Shown here: piece after piece, positions 32,946 to 41,471 of the stretch
How the letters are laid out: each line of letters begins with the position of its first letter
Numbering within the stretch: the stretch's first letter is position 1
NCBI RefSeq assembly: GCF_000803215.1
Contig: NZ_JSXC01000033.1
Coordinates: forward strand, 1 to 64,000
Length of the DNA: 64,000 nucleotides
Reading direction: 5' to 3'
From: Pectobacterium fontis
GTDB taxonomy: Bacteria > Pseudomonadota > Gammaproteobacteria > Enterobacterales > Enterobacteriaceae
Notes under the pieces: model-generated
Databases searched by the model: none
Told to the model about the DNA's origin: nothing
What the model saw: the letters and a program-made list of their open reading frames with translations, nothing else
Made by a program: the position numbers and the translations under genes

Positions 32946-33692
32946 TCAAGCGGGAAGATAGAAATCGAAGCGGTGGCTTTTGGTTTCCAGCATGGATTGT
33001 GCCGGTATACCCGCCAGCGGCGGCGCGTAGTCCGGTCGTTTCACCACGACGCGTTTTTTCGCCAGCGCGCGTGCGGGGGCCAGCAGGGCATCGGCGTCAT
33101 CGTCTGCACCGACCAGCGACTGGAACACCCGCATCTCTTTTTTCACCAGCGCGCTTTTCTGTTTATGTGGGAACATCGGATCGAGATACACTACATCCGG
33201 CGGCGGCGTGATATCACGCAGCGCGGTCATACTTGACGCGTGCAGCAGCGTCAGCCGCTCCTGTAGCCACGAGCCAATGTCTGCATCCCGATAGCCACGC
33301 TGCAACCCGTCGTCCAACAGCGCCGCGACCACCGGATTGCGTTCCACCATACGTACCCGACAGCCGAGTGCCGCCAGCACAAAAGCATCACGTCCCAATC
33401 CTGCCGTGGCATCCACGACATCCGGTAGATAATCTTTTTTGATCCCCACGGCTTTAGCAACGGCTTCGCCGCGCCCGCCGCCAAAGCGACGACGGTGTGC
33501 CATCGGCCCAGCAACGAAATCGACGAAGATCGCGCCGAGTTTCGGTTCATCCAGCTTGCGCAATTCCAGACGTTCCGCCGTCAACACCAGCGCCATCACG
33601 GCATTAGGGTCGGAAATCAGCCCCCAGCGTTCAGCCAAAGAAGATAAGGCGCCATTGTCGGCGCCTTCTTCTGCAATTAAGCAGATGCTCAT
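32946..33692 (-). CDS. rsmJ: 16S rRNA (guanine(1516)-N(2))-methyltransferase RsmJ
   Basis: 248 residues. Class I SAM methyltransferase: [17 protein letters not shown] (SAM motif I) and the catalytic [11 protein letters not shown]. It methylates G1516 of 16S rRNA. The start overlaps the prlC stop by 4 bases (ATGA), indicating coupled translation in a prlC-rsmJ operon as in E. coli. Confidence 0.96.
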   Translation of the reverse strand: MSICLIAEEGADNGALSSLAERWGLISDPNAVMALVLTAERLELRKLDEPKLGAIFVDFVAGPMAHRRRFGGGRGEAVAKAVGIKKDYLPDVVDATAGLGRDAFVLAALGCRVRMVERNPVVAALLDDGLQRGYRDADIGSWLQERLTLLHASSMTALRDITPPPDVVYLDPMFPHKQKSALVKKEMRVFQSLVGADDDADALLAPARALAKKRVVVKRPDYAPPLAGIPAQSMLETKSHRFDFYLPA

Positions 33693-35731
33693 CCTTTGAT
33701 GCCGTAATGCGCGAGCATGGCATCGAGCTGCGGTTCACGACCACGGAAGCGTTTGAACAGGTCCATTGGCGCTTCGGAACCGCCACGGGTCAGGATGTTG
33801 TCCAGGAATGACTGACCGGTTTCACGATTAAAGATCCCTTCTTCCTCAAAACGTGAGTAGGCATCGGCGGCCAGGACATCGGCCCACAGATAGCTGTAGT
33901 AGCCTGCGGCATAGCCGCCCGCAAAAATGTGGCTGAAGGCGTGTGGGAAACGTCCCCAGCTTGGGCTTGGCACCACGGCCACCTGCGCTTTGATTTCGGC
34001 CAGCGTTGGCAGAATTTGTGCGCCTTTTGCCGGGTCAAATTCGGCATGCAGACGGAAATCGAACAGGCCGAATTCCAACTGACGCAGAATGAACAGCGCG
34101 GCCTGATAGTTCTTCGCTGCCAGCATTTTATCCAGCAGTTCCTGCGGCAGGGGTTCACCGGTTTCGTGGTGGCCAGAGATAAAGGCCAGCGCTTCCGGTT
34201 CCCAGCACCAGTTTTCCATAAACTGACTCGGCAGTTCGACCGCGTCCCACGGCACGCCATTGATGCCCGCTACGCCGGCGGTATCGATTTGGGTCAGCAT
34301 ATGGTGCAGACCGTGACCGAATTCGTGGAACAGGGTAGTGACTTCATCGTGCGTGAACAGCGCCGGTTTGCCGTTGACCGGACGGTTGAAGTTACAGACC
34401 AGATAGGCGACGGGTTTTTGCAGTTCACCGTTACCTTTACGCAGTTTACCCGCGCAGTCGTCCATCCAGGCACCGCCGCGTTTGTGCTCGCGGGCGTATA
34501 GATCGAGGTAGAAGCTGCCGCGTAGTTCACCGCTTTCATCGAACAGATCGAAGAAACGCACTTCCGGGTGCCAGACATCCACATCTTTGCGCTCTTTGGC
34601 GGTGATGCCGTAGATGCGTTTAACCACTTCGAACAGGCCGTTCACCGCGCGATTTTCCGGGAAGTACGGACGAAGCTGTTCATCGCTGATGGAATACCGG
34701 TGCTGCTTTTGCTGCTCGCTGTAGTAGGTGATATCCCAGGCCTGCAACGCATCCACGCCATAGTGTTCTTTGGCGAAAGCGCGTAGCTGCGCAAGTTCCT
34801 CTTCAGCCTGTGGGCGGGCGCGTTTCGCCAGATCGGTCAGGAAGTCGAGCACCTGCTGCGGGTTTTCCGCCATTTTGGTCGCCAGCGATTTATGCGCATA
34901 GCTATCGAAGCCCAGCAGTTGTGCCAGCTCATGACGCAGTGCCAACTCTTCAGCCATCACATCACTGTTGTCCCATTTACCCGCGTTCGGCCCCTGATCG
35001 GAGGCACGGGTGGCGTAGGCGCGATACATTTCTTCGCGCAGCGCCTGATTGGTGCAGTAGGTCATTACCGGAAGATAGCTTGGAATATCGAGCGTCAGCA
35101 GCCAGCCGTCTTGCTCTTTGGCTTCCGCCTGCGCTTTGGCTGCCGCCAGTGCGCTTTCCGGCATGCCATCCAGCTCGGCGACATCGGTAATCAGTTTGCT
35201 CCAGCCCATGGTGGCATCCAGCACGTTGTTGCTGTACTGCGAGCCGAGTTCAGACAAGCGCGCGGAGATTTCGCCGTAGCGTTTCTGTTTTTCCGGCGAC
35301 AGGCCGATGCCGGACAGTTCAAAATCGCGCAGCGCGTTATCCACGGATTTCTTCTGCGCTACGCTCAGTGCAGCGTAGTGTTCGCCGTCACGCAGGCTGC
35401 GATAAGCCTGATACAGACCAGCATGTTGGCCGACCCAGGTGCTGTGTTCAGACAGCAGCGGCAGACATTGTTCATAAGCGCCGCGCAGTTCCGGGCTGTT
35501 CTTCACTGCGTTCAGGTGGCTGATGGGAGAGAAGATGCGGCTAAGATGATCGTCGCTGTCTGCCAGCGGCTGGCACAGATTATCCCATGTAAATGGCCCC
35601 GCTTGCGCCACCACACGCTCTACCGTCGCGCGGCATTCATCCAGTGCGGATTTCACCGCGGGGACAATATCTTCCGTTTTGATGCTGGAGAACGGGGGCA
35701 GGGTAAATGAGGTCAGTAATGGATTGGTCAT
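33689..35731 (-). CDS. prlC: oligopeptidase A
   Basis: 680 residues. M3 metallopeptidase with zinc motif HEFGH at about 469-473 ([15 protein letters not shown]) and a downstream Glu ligand. Cytoplasmic; degrades signal-peptide fragments and other oligopeptides. AGGACGG precedes the ATG. A sigma-32-like promoter lies about 120 bp upstream, consistent with heat-shock control of E. coli prlC. Confidence 0.97.
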   Translation of the reverse strand: MTNPLLTSFTLPPFSSIKTEDIVPAVKSALDECRATVERVVAQAGPFTWDNLCQPLADSDDHLSRIFSPISHLNAVKNSPELRGAYEQCLPLLSEHSTWVGQHAGLYQAYRSLRDGEHYAALSVAQKKSVDNALRDFELSGIGLSPEKQKRYGEISARLSELGSQYSNNVLDATMGWSKLITDVAELDGMPESALAAAKAQAEAKEQDGWLLTLDIPSYLPVMTYCTNQALREEMYRAYATRASDQGPNAGKWDNSDVMAEELALRHELAQLLGFDSYAHKSLATKMAENPQQVLDFLTDLAKRARPQAEEELAQLRAFAKEHYGVDALQAWDITYYSEQQKQHRYSISDEQLRPYFPENRAVNGLFEVVKRIYGITAKERKDVDVWHPEVRFFDLFDESGELRGSFYLDLYAREHKRGGAWMDDCAGKLRKGNGELQKPVAYLVCNFNRPVNGKPALFTHDEVTTLFHEFGHGLHHMLTQIDTAGVAGINGVPWDAVELPSQFMENWCWEPEALAFISGHHETGEPLPQELLDKMLAAKNYQAALFILRQLEFGLFDFRLHAEFDPAKGAQILPTLAEIKAQVAVVPSPSWGRFPHAFSHIFAGGYAAGYYSYLWADVLAADAYSRFEEEGIFNRETGQSFLDNILTRGGSEAPMDLFKRFRGREPQLDAMLAHYGIKG

Positions 35732-35850
35732 GGTGCCGTCCTGATAATTGTGGGTGATCTCGTTGCCGAACGATTCTTCCTCTTGCCGCTGCGGGCAATC
35801 CGTTGAAGAGAGACATGCGGCAAGGCGGATATCGACTGCGGATTACTTAC

Positions 35851-35881
35851 TAAGATGGGGTCAAGCGCTGTGAAAATCAAT
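35851..35881 (-). promoter_or_regulatory. candidate sigma-32 promoter of prlC
   Basis: Minus strand has TTGATTT, 13 bp, then CCCCATCTTA. The -10 CCCCAT matches the heat-shock consensus; the -35 is a partial match to CTTGAAA. Confidence 0.5.
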
Positions 35882-35960
35882 GGCAGAGAGGAGGGGAGTT
35901 CGCTATCACGATCCCCCACTAGCTTCGAGTTATGGGAAGTGTACCGCTAATCGGCATCCG

Positions 35961-36254
35961 CTAACCTGTTGTATGCGCATCATAGCCCGCATAAAAAAAC
36001 CGAACTGCATATGGGTTGCCTTGTTCAGTAAAGAACTCTGCGACCCTCTCCCGTTCCAGCCCGTAGCGGCGTGATAATAACCCAGCTTCGAAAGCAGCCT
36101 GCTGGCGGTCGCCTTTGGTTTCCGCCAGATGGTGGGCATAGCCACAGATATAGCCACGCCGATAATCGTAGCAGTAGGGATGGATGTCGTGGGTGGATTT
36201 TGGGCTGACGGATTTCAACCCGGCGAGGACACCCCGCTCAAAATGGTTTCCCAT
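35961..36254 (-). CDS. YghW-like DUF2623 protein
   Basis: 97 residues behind CACGGAGCACTACG. It starts MGNHFERGVLAGLKS and contains DYRRGYICGYAHHLAETKGDRQQAAFEAGLLSRRYGL (positions about 30-66) and RFFYAGYD. E. coli YghW (about 95 aa, as recalled) shares the NHF-x-G-x-x-AGLK start, the DYKRG-x-x-LGY-x-H stretch and the final FF-x-AGY. Function unknown; soluble. Its promoter appears to sit within a perfect inverted repeat at 36275-36298. Confidence 0.75.
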   Translation of the reverse strand: MGNHFERGVLAGLKSVSPKSTHDIHPYCYDYRRGYICGYAHHLAETKGDRQQAAFEAGLLSRRYGLERERVAEFFTEQGNPYAVRFFYAGYDAHTTG

Positions 36255-36274
36255 CGTAGTGCTCCGTGAATATT

Positions 36275-36298
36275 CGTTATATATTTTATAATATAACG
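36275..36298. promoter_or_regulatory. AT-rich inverted repeat over the yghW-like promoter
   Basis: Perfect 8-bp arms CGTTATAT/ATATAACG around an 8-base AT spacer, 21 bp upstream of the yghW-like start. It includes TATATT/TATAAA -10-like sequences, so it could be an operator or only a cruciform-prone AT tract. Confidence 0.4.
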
Positions 36299-36379
36299 CT
36301 TATTTATCACTCACCAGATCTGTTGAAAAATATTCCTGAATCCGCTCTGTGAGACCGGCTGATAAGGAGTTGCAGCATC

Positions 36380-36469
36380 ATGCACCCGCAAGATGCTCCT
36401 CTGCCGATGGATATCGATCTCCGCGCACCCTATTTCAACGATGAACAGCGTAAGAAGACGCGTTTCTGA
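36380..36469 (+). CDS. possible 29-residue small ORF
   Basis: ATG at 36380 preceded by AAGGAG 10 bases upstream. It encodes MHPQDAPLPMDIDLRAPYF followed by a basic tail ending KKTRF. Codon choice looks like the host rather than random, so it is either a small protein or the remnant of a longer gene. Not recognised; no membrane segment. It lies between the yghW-like gene and rlmJ. Confidence 0.35.
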   Translation: MHPQDAPLPMDIDLRAPYFNDEQRKKTRF

Positions 36470-36573
36470 ATGTGGTTCGCAGCATGAAGCGTTTGATGGG
36501 ATATTTTCTGCCGCAGGCGGTTATACTGTCAGCTAATCAATGTTATTTATAAAAACCTCACCGGAAAGTAAGC

Positions 36574-37416
36574 ATGCTAAGTTACCGCCACAGTTTCCAT
36601 GCCGGCAATCACGCCGACGTGCTGAAACACACCGTTCAGAGCCTGATCATCACTGCCCTGAAAGAGAAAGAAAAACCTTTCCTGTATCTGGATACCCACG
36701 CGGGGGCGGGTCGCTATCAGCTCAGCGGCGAACACGCCGAACGCACCGGGGAGTATCTGGATGGCATCGCGAAAATCTGGCAGCGTGACGATATTCCGGC
36801 TGAACTCGAGCCTTATATGCAGGCGGTGCGTACCTATAACCACAACGGACAGTTGCGCTATTACCCCGGTTCTCCGCTGATTGCGCGCCAGCTACTGCGT
36901 GAGCAGGATAAGCTGCATCTGACCGAACTGCACCCCAGCGATTTCCCGCTGCTGCGTAATGAATTTCAGAAAGATGCACGCACCAAAGTGTTGCGTGACG
37001 ATGGTTATCAGCAGTTGAAATCACAGTTACCGCCGCTGTCCCGCCGCGGCTTTATGCTGATCGACCCGCCGTATGAGTTGAAAACCGACTATCAGGCCGT
37101 GGTCAGAGGGATTCAGGAAGGGCACAAACGCTTTGCCACCGGCGTATTTGCGCTGTGGTATCCGGTGGTGCTGCGTCAGCACATTAAACGCATGCTGAAA
37201 GAGCTGGAAGCGACGGGCATTCGCAACATTTTGCAAATTGAACTGGCGGTGCTGCCGGACAGCGATCGCTACGGCATGACGGCGTCCGGCATGATTGTGA
37301 TTAACCCGCCGTGGAAGCTGGCAGCGCAGATGAAGAGCGTGCTGCCGTGGTTGCATAGCGTGCTGGTGCCGGAAGGCACTGGCCATACGCTGGTGGAGCA
37401 AATCGTACCGGAGTAA
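36574..37416 (+). CDS. rlmJ: 23S rRNA (adenine(2030)-N(6))-methyltransferase RlmJ
   Basis: 280 residues, the E. coli length, beginning MLSYRHSFHAGNHADVLKH, the family signature. SAM-binding DTHAGAG and the N6-adenine catalytic motif IDPPYE (D-P-P-Y) are present. Methylates A2030 in 23S rRNA of newly made large subunits. Lies 128 bp upstream of gor, as in E. coli (yhiR-gor). Confidence 0.97.
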   Translation: MLSYRHSFHAGNHADVLKHTVQSLIITALKEKEKPFLYLDTHAGAGRYQLSGEHAERTGEYLDGIAKIWQRDDIPAELEPYMQAVRTYNHNGQLRYYPGSPLIARQLLREQDKLHLTELHPSDFPLLRNEFQKDARTKVLRDDGYQQLKSQLPPLSRRGFMLIDPPYELKTDYQAVVRGIQEGHKRFATGVFALWYPVVLRQHIKRMLKELEATGIRNILQIELAVLPDSDRYGMTASGMIVINPPWKLAAQMKSVLPWLHSVLVPEGTGHTLVEQIVPE

Positions 37417-37544
37417 TACGCACAATTGCGGTAGGCGATGTGCTCGGTTTTTCCTATCGCAACCATAGGCATAACCTTTATTGGGCGTATGGCTCTGGCG
37501 TTACACTCTAGGCAAATTTTATTCACTTAAGCATGGATACACTG

Positions 37545-38897
37545 ATGACCAAACACTATGACTATCTTGCTATTGGCGGCGGCAGCGGCGGTATCGCGTC
37601 TATTAACCGCGCGGCGATGTATGGACAAAAATGTGCGTTGATCGAGGCAAAATATCTGGGCGGCACCTGCGTCAACGTTGGCTGCGTGCCGAAGAAAGTG
37701 ATGTGGCATGCCGCACAGATTGCCGAAGCGATCCATCAGTACGGGCCGGATTACGGGTTTGATACTACGGTGAACCAGTTTAACTGGGGCACGCTGGTGA
37801 AGAACCGTAGCGCCTACATCGATCGCATCCACCAGTCCTATGACAACGTTCTTGGCAAGAATAAGGTCGATGTTATCCACGGTTTTGCCCGCTTTATCGA
37901 TGCGCACACGGTGGAAGTGAACGGTGAGAAAATCACGGCTGACCATATCCTGATTGCGACGGGTGGGCGTCCGGTTCACCCTGATATTCCCGGTGCAGAA
38001 TACGGCATTGATTCCGATGGCTTCTTTGAGTTGGAAGCGTTGCCGAAGCGTACCGCAATTATAGGGGCTGGCTATATCGCAGTGGAAATTGCCGGGGTGT
38101 TGAACGGGCTGGGTTCTGAAACCCACCTGTTTGTGCGCAAACACGCGCCGCTGCGCAGCTTTGATCCGCTGATTGTCGATACGCTGGTAGAAGTGATGAA
38201 CACCGAAGGGCCGACGCTGCATACCGAGTCGATCCCAAAAGCGATTGTGAAGAACGCGGATGGCAGCCTGACGCTGGAACTGGAAAATGGTCAGTCACAC
38301 ACCGTCGATTGCCTGATTTGGGCGATTGGTCGTGAACCGGCGACGGATAATCTGAATCTGAGCGTGACGGGCGTGGAGTTGAATGACAAAGGCTACATCA
38401 ACGTCGATAAATTCCAGAACACCAACGTTCCCGGTATTTACGCCGTAGGTGATAACACCGGTGCCGTCGAGCTTACGCCGGTTGCCGTGGCTGCGGGGCG
38501 TCGTTTGTCTGAACGTCTGTTTAACAACAAGCCGGACGAGCATCTGGATTACAGCAACATCCCGACTGTCGTCTTCAGCCACCCGCCGATTGGCACGGTC
38601 GGGCTGACCGAGCCGCAGGCGCGTGAGCAGTACGGCGACGATCAGGTGAAAGTTTACAAATCTGCCTTTACCGCGATGTACACCGCCGTCACGCAGCACC
38701 GCCAGCCGTGCCGCATGAAGCTGGTCTGCGTGGGTAAAGAAGAAAAAATCGTCGGCATCCACGGTATCGGCTTTGGTATGGATGAGATGCTGCAAGGCTT
38801 CGCCGTCGCCGTCAAAATGGGCGCGACCAAGAAAGACTTCGACAACACCGTCGCCATTCATCCGACTGCCTCGGAAGAGTTTGTCACGATGCGGTAA
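37545..38897 (+). CDS. gor: glutathione reductase
   Basis: 450 residues from [16 protein letters not shown]; a 4-codon upstream ATG is not supported by the family. FAD motif GGGSGGIAS, redox-active Cys42/Cys47 in [17 protein letters not shown] motif [11 protein letters not shown], and the C-terminal His-Glu pair in [12 protein letters not shown]. Keeps cytoplasmic glutathione reduced using NADPH. Followed by a strong terminator. Confidence 0.98.
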   Translation: MTKHYDYLAIGGGSGGIASINRAAMYGQKCALIEAKYLGGTCVNVGCVPKKVMWHAAQIAEAIHQYGPDYGFDTTVNQFNWGTLVKNRSAYIDRIHQSYDNVLGKNKVDVIHGFARFIDAHTVEVNGEKITADHILIATGGRPVHPDIPGAEYGIDSDGFFELEALPKRTAIIGAGYIAVEIAGVLNGLGSETHLFVRKHAPLRSFDPLIVDTLVEVMNTEGPTLHTESIPKAIVKNADGSLTLELENGQSHTVDCLIWAIGREPATDNLNLSVTGVELNDKGYINVDKFQNTNVPGIYAVGDNTGAVELTPVAVAAGRRLSERLFNNKPDEHLDYSNIPTVVFSHPPIGTVGLTEPQAREQYGDDQVKVYKSAFTAMYTAVTQHRQPCRMKLVCVGKEEKIVGIHGIGFGMDEMLQGFAVAVKMGATKKDFDNTVAIHPTASEEFVTMR

Positions 38898-38942
38898 TGA
38901 TGTAGAGAAGCATATCTGACTGCCTTTTGGGAAAACGAAAAT

Positions 38943-38980
38943 AGGCTGGTTGAATAGTGAACTATTTAGCCAGCCTTTTT
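38943..38980 (+). terminator. terminator after gor
   Basis: A 14-bp stem from GGCTGG to CCAGCC (two G-U pairs) around loop TGAA, followed by TTTTT. It marks the edge of the conserved block before the AT-rich island. Confidence 0.9.
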
Positions 38981-39364
38981 GTATGCGGGAAAGCACATGG
39001 CCTAGTTGATTTGTTCAAATAGTACTTGTCCAGTGTGCTAAGTCCTGATTTTGCGTCAATAAATAGATAACGTATTATTTTAAACACAGTTGGATTAAAT
39101 GTTAATAAATATAACTCTAATGGTTTTGTTGGAATTTAATTCATTGGTAATTAAAAATTCCATCTCAAGAGAGTTATTTTTATTACTCATCGTTATTTAC
39201 AAAAATAGGATGTTTTGTCATTTTCATTGTTACTGATGAAGAGAGCCATACGGCCGCTTGTCTTGAAGATAAAAATAATCTATAGCATGAATTGTTTCCC
39301 CATCGTTTGATTGTTGTAAATGTGATTTCATCCAAATCACAGGAACAACACAAGGAATGATTCT
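38981..39364. other. AT-rich gene-free leader of the accessory island
   Basis: About 380 bases, strikingly AT-rich, without a convincing ORF. Imperfect nested inverted repeats run from 39110 to 39177 (ATAACTCT/AGAGTTAT outside, GGAATTT/AAATTCC inside). The 21-bp repeat before the Mor-like gene is listed separately. Confidence 0.45.
39321..39341. promoter_or_regulatory. perfect inverted repeat before the Mor-like gene
   Basis: Arms TGTGATTT and AAATCACA, 5-base spacer CATCC, ending 23 bases before the ATG. It resembles CRP half-sites but the TGTGA-TCACA spacing is 11, not 6, so it is more likely an operator for another (perhaps its own) regulator. Confidence 0.5.
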
Positions 39365-39754
39365 ATGAGCTATAAAGAAAGTACAGCACTTAATGGTTTT
39401 TTCTATGGACTCGATATAAAAAAGTTACCTGAACAATTCCAGGAGTTAATTGATATTATGGGGTTGGAGGATGCTTATATCTTTTCAAAATTATTCGGTG
39501 GTCAGTGTAAATATATTCCGAAATCACCGAAATGTTTTTGTGTAGACATTAATGGGAGTTCTGTCGAAAGATTATGCCAGGAATTTGGTGGTTTAAGTAT
39601 TGATGTCCCTCATGCTAAAAGTATTGACAGGCAGTTACGCAATCGTGAAATTATCAGTTTATTAGATAGAGGAAAATCTCGGACGGAAGTTGCTAAAATA
39701 TACAATCTTGGCGTAAGACAAGTGGCTAATATCAAGAAAGCAGTATGTAAATAA
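39365..39754 (+). CDS. Mor-family transcription activator-like protein
   Basis: 129 residues, the size of phage Mu Mor, behind AAGGAATG. The N-terminal half shows the Mor-type dimerisation layout (FQELIDIMGLEDAYIFSKLFGG, then KYIPK) and SVERLCQEFGG. The C-terminal 40 residues hold a helix-turn-helix (NREIISLLDRGKSRTEVAKIYNLGVRQVANIKKA, about 92-126). Mor/C proteins activate phage middle or late promoters; standalone homologues occur on chromosomes with unknown targets. There are no phage genes nearby. AT-rich composition suggests transfer. Function as a DNA-binding regulator is inferred from family only. Confidence 0.7.
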   Translation: MSYKESTALNGFFYGLDIKKLPEQFQELIDIMGLEDAYIFSKLFGGQCKYIPKSPKCFCVDINGSSVERLCQEFGGLSIDVPHAKSIDRQLRNREIISLLDRGKSRTEVAKIYNLGVRQVANIKKAVCK

Positions 39755-39780
39755 AGGCTCCATGAATATCGTTGATAAAT

Positions 39781-39812
39781 AAAAAGCATCCAACACAATT
39801 TGGATGCTTTTT
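39781..39812. terminator. bidirectional terminator of the island cassette
   Basis: Perfect 13-bp stem AAAAAGCATCCAA/TTGGATGCTTTTT with U runs on both strands, between the convergent Mor-like gene and the 119-residue ORF. Confidence 0.92.
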
Positions 39813-39827
39813 ATTTATCACTTATTG

Positions 39828-40187
39828 TTAAAGACTAATGGTCTTACCGAATTTGAAATCTCCGGATTTTTGTCCAAAATCACTTAATAGATAAGACGCT
39901 GAGGTTGTATGTTCTCCCATTGCGATCAGATAATAACCTGTTTCGGTATGGTAGAAAAATATACTTACGCTTTTTTGACTATTGCCAGAAGAGGCATGTA
40001 GCACGTAATGGTCGTCATAAGTGTAGCTGCCCGTCGCTTTTCCTTTTCCAAATGTAACGTCATTCATCGCTTGCTTCATATTGGCGTAGCGGTGCTTTTC
40101 AAGATAATTTTCTAATTCCTTTTCTGCCTCAAACTGATTGAAAGGGCCGCTTTGTACACCTTTATCGATGATATAAATGTCAGACAT
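39828..40187 (-). CDS. uncharacterised 119-residue protein
   Basis: Starts MSDIYIIDKGVQSGPFNQFE behind TTGGAGAAAT; the 42-codon upstream extension overlaps the neighbouring gene and is rejected. No signal peptide, no membrane span. An acidic/charged helix (EAEKELENYLEKH) is followed by a beta-rich half full of Tyr, Ser and Gly (YTYDDHYVLHASSG, GYYLIAMGEHTTSASYLLSD) and an ending DFKFGKTISL. Not recognised. It lies 61 bp after the RhiA-like gene on the same strand, so likely one operon, ending at the shared terminator. Confidence 0.65.
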   Translation of the reverse strand: MSDIYIIDKGVQSGPFNQFEAEKELENYLEKHRYANMKQAMNDVTFGKGKATGSYTYDDHYVLHASSGNSQKSVSIFFYHTETGYYLIAMGEHTTSASYLLSDFGQKSGDFKFGKTISL

Positions 40188-40248
40188 ATTATTTCTCCAA
40201 AAGATAAAGTGAGGAAGGCAGGAACCTACCTGCCTTCCGATTGCTGGA

Positions 40249-40851
40249 TCAGGAAACAACCCAGGTATTGTTTTGTTGCAGTGTAGCGACAACGTTGTAA
40301 ATATTGGGTTCAAACACTAATTCAACGGCATCGCTGATTTGCTCGATATCCAGAATTTCACCTTCTTCATAGTTACCGAATACAATCCAGTAGGAAGGAT
40401 GTGGAATAAACTCAATATGCAAATTGGGTTGTACGGCTTGGACAAACGTCCCTGAATTGCTCATTCCGATACCAACTGCGGCCTGTTTGAGTGGAACATT
40501 ACCGCTTTCATCAATATAGAGTGAACCAGCTTGACCAGTGAATGATGTTGGGCCAAAGAAGTATCCTCCATTGTAATCCAATAAAATGGTATTGGCTGAT
40601 TGAAGGTCGGCAGGAATTTCTTCACCACCTTCAAAAATAACGCCAGGTTTGACTTCTCCCGTATCTGACCAGACGAAAGAATAATCGATATTCCAGCGAA
40701 ACGTTTCATGCACATTTGGATTAACAAATTTGCTGAACCATGCTAGCGAGAAAATATTTCTTGCCTTTTGATCTGGTGCTTTTTGGAAAATTGCCACATT
40801 ACCTGAATTACTTGATTTGTTGATAAATTCAACGCTGTATTGGTTAGACAT
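40249..40851 (-). CDS. RhiA-like protein
   Basis: 200 residues starting MSNQYSVEFINKSSNSGNVAIFQK. The pattern (Asn-rich start, IFQKAPD, SLAWFSKFVNP, FRWNIDYSFVWSDTGEVKPGVIFE, VGIGMSNSGTFVQAVQPNL, EFIPHPSYWIVFGNYEEGE) resembles proteins annotated RhiA after the rhizosphere-expressed, quorum-sensing-controlled gene of Rhizobium leguminosarum; that link is from memory. No signal peptide; beta-rich. Function of the family is unknown. First gene of a probable two-gene operon with the 119-residue ORF. Confidence 0.6.
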   Translation of the reverse strand: MSNQYSVEFINKSSNSGNVAIFQKAPDQKARNIFSLAWFSKFVNPNVHETFRWNIDYSFVWSDTGEVKPGVIFEGGEEIPADLQSANTILLDYNGGYFFGPTSFTGQAGSLYIDESGNVPLKQAAVGIGMSNSGTFVQAVQPNLHIEFIPHPSYWIVFGNYEEGEILDIEQISDAVELVFEPNIYNVVATLQQNNTWVVS

Positions 40852-41471
40852 AATGTATTCCTATTTATTATGAACCCGGTATTAGGTTCGATTTCTATTA
40901 TCCATATGCCTATGTTTAACATAACGGGGAAGTAAGTCCTGTTAATTATAGATTTGATTTTTTTCGATGCTAAGAAATTATTTATTTTAGTTAAAATAAT
41001 TATGATGATTAGTCATTCCGTAAGATAAGAAATGATACGTAATCGTTATACCACAGGAATGACAGCAGGCAACGATCGATTTTGTGTTGCACAGTGACTC
41101 CAGACCAGCCTCAAACTGAGCGAACTCCGCCATCGGTGCAGGCTTTCTTTGAAGTACCAAAAGCAGGCTGCGTGACGTTGGGCGCTTCCCCTTTTGCCCA
41201 GATCACACAGGTTACCGCGTGTGGGAACGGGTAACGGCGCGTCAAGCGTTTACGCACGGGCGGTGGGAGAGTCTTCTGCCATCAAACGGCTACGGTGGAC
41301 GGACTGAGCATCGTCCTAAAGGGCTAACACGGCACATTGTTCAAAGCGTTAACGTTTTTTCCTGAAACTCAAATTACTTAGGATATGAATATATTTATAG
41401 TGCTTTTTGTTCGGAGCTTTTAAGATCGACAAAATTTAACGCCCGTATATCCAATTTAAGATATCTTTATT
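40852..41471. other. gene-free junction: AT-rich leader plus GC-rich debris
   Basis: 620 bases. 40852-41040 is AT-rich and probably holds the RhiA-like promoter. 41050-41310 turns GC-rich like the core genome and contains short host-like coding fragments broken by stops, for example a frame through about 41130-41225 reading SVQAFFEVPKAGCVTLGA to a TAA. 41308-41386 is a copy of the interspersed repeat. 41390-41471 is the AT-rich promoter region of the serine hydrolase. Confidence 0.5.
41308..41386 (+). repeat. degraded partial copy of the TATACCC-ended repeat
   Basis: Runs from GCATCGTCCTAAAGGGCTAAC through TTGTTCAAAGCGTTAACG to GAAACTCAAATTACTTAGG, then ATAT. Aligns with 58664-58743 with few substitutions; the left terminal repeat is not recognisable. 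Confidence 0.75.

Noticed and set aside
39321-39341. CRP site before the Mor-like gene
   Set aside because: Half-sites look right but TGTGA-TCACA spacing is 11 instead of 6; reported as an unassigned dyad instead.
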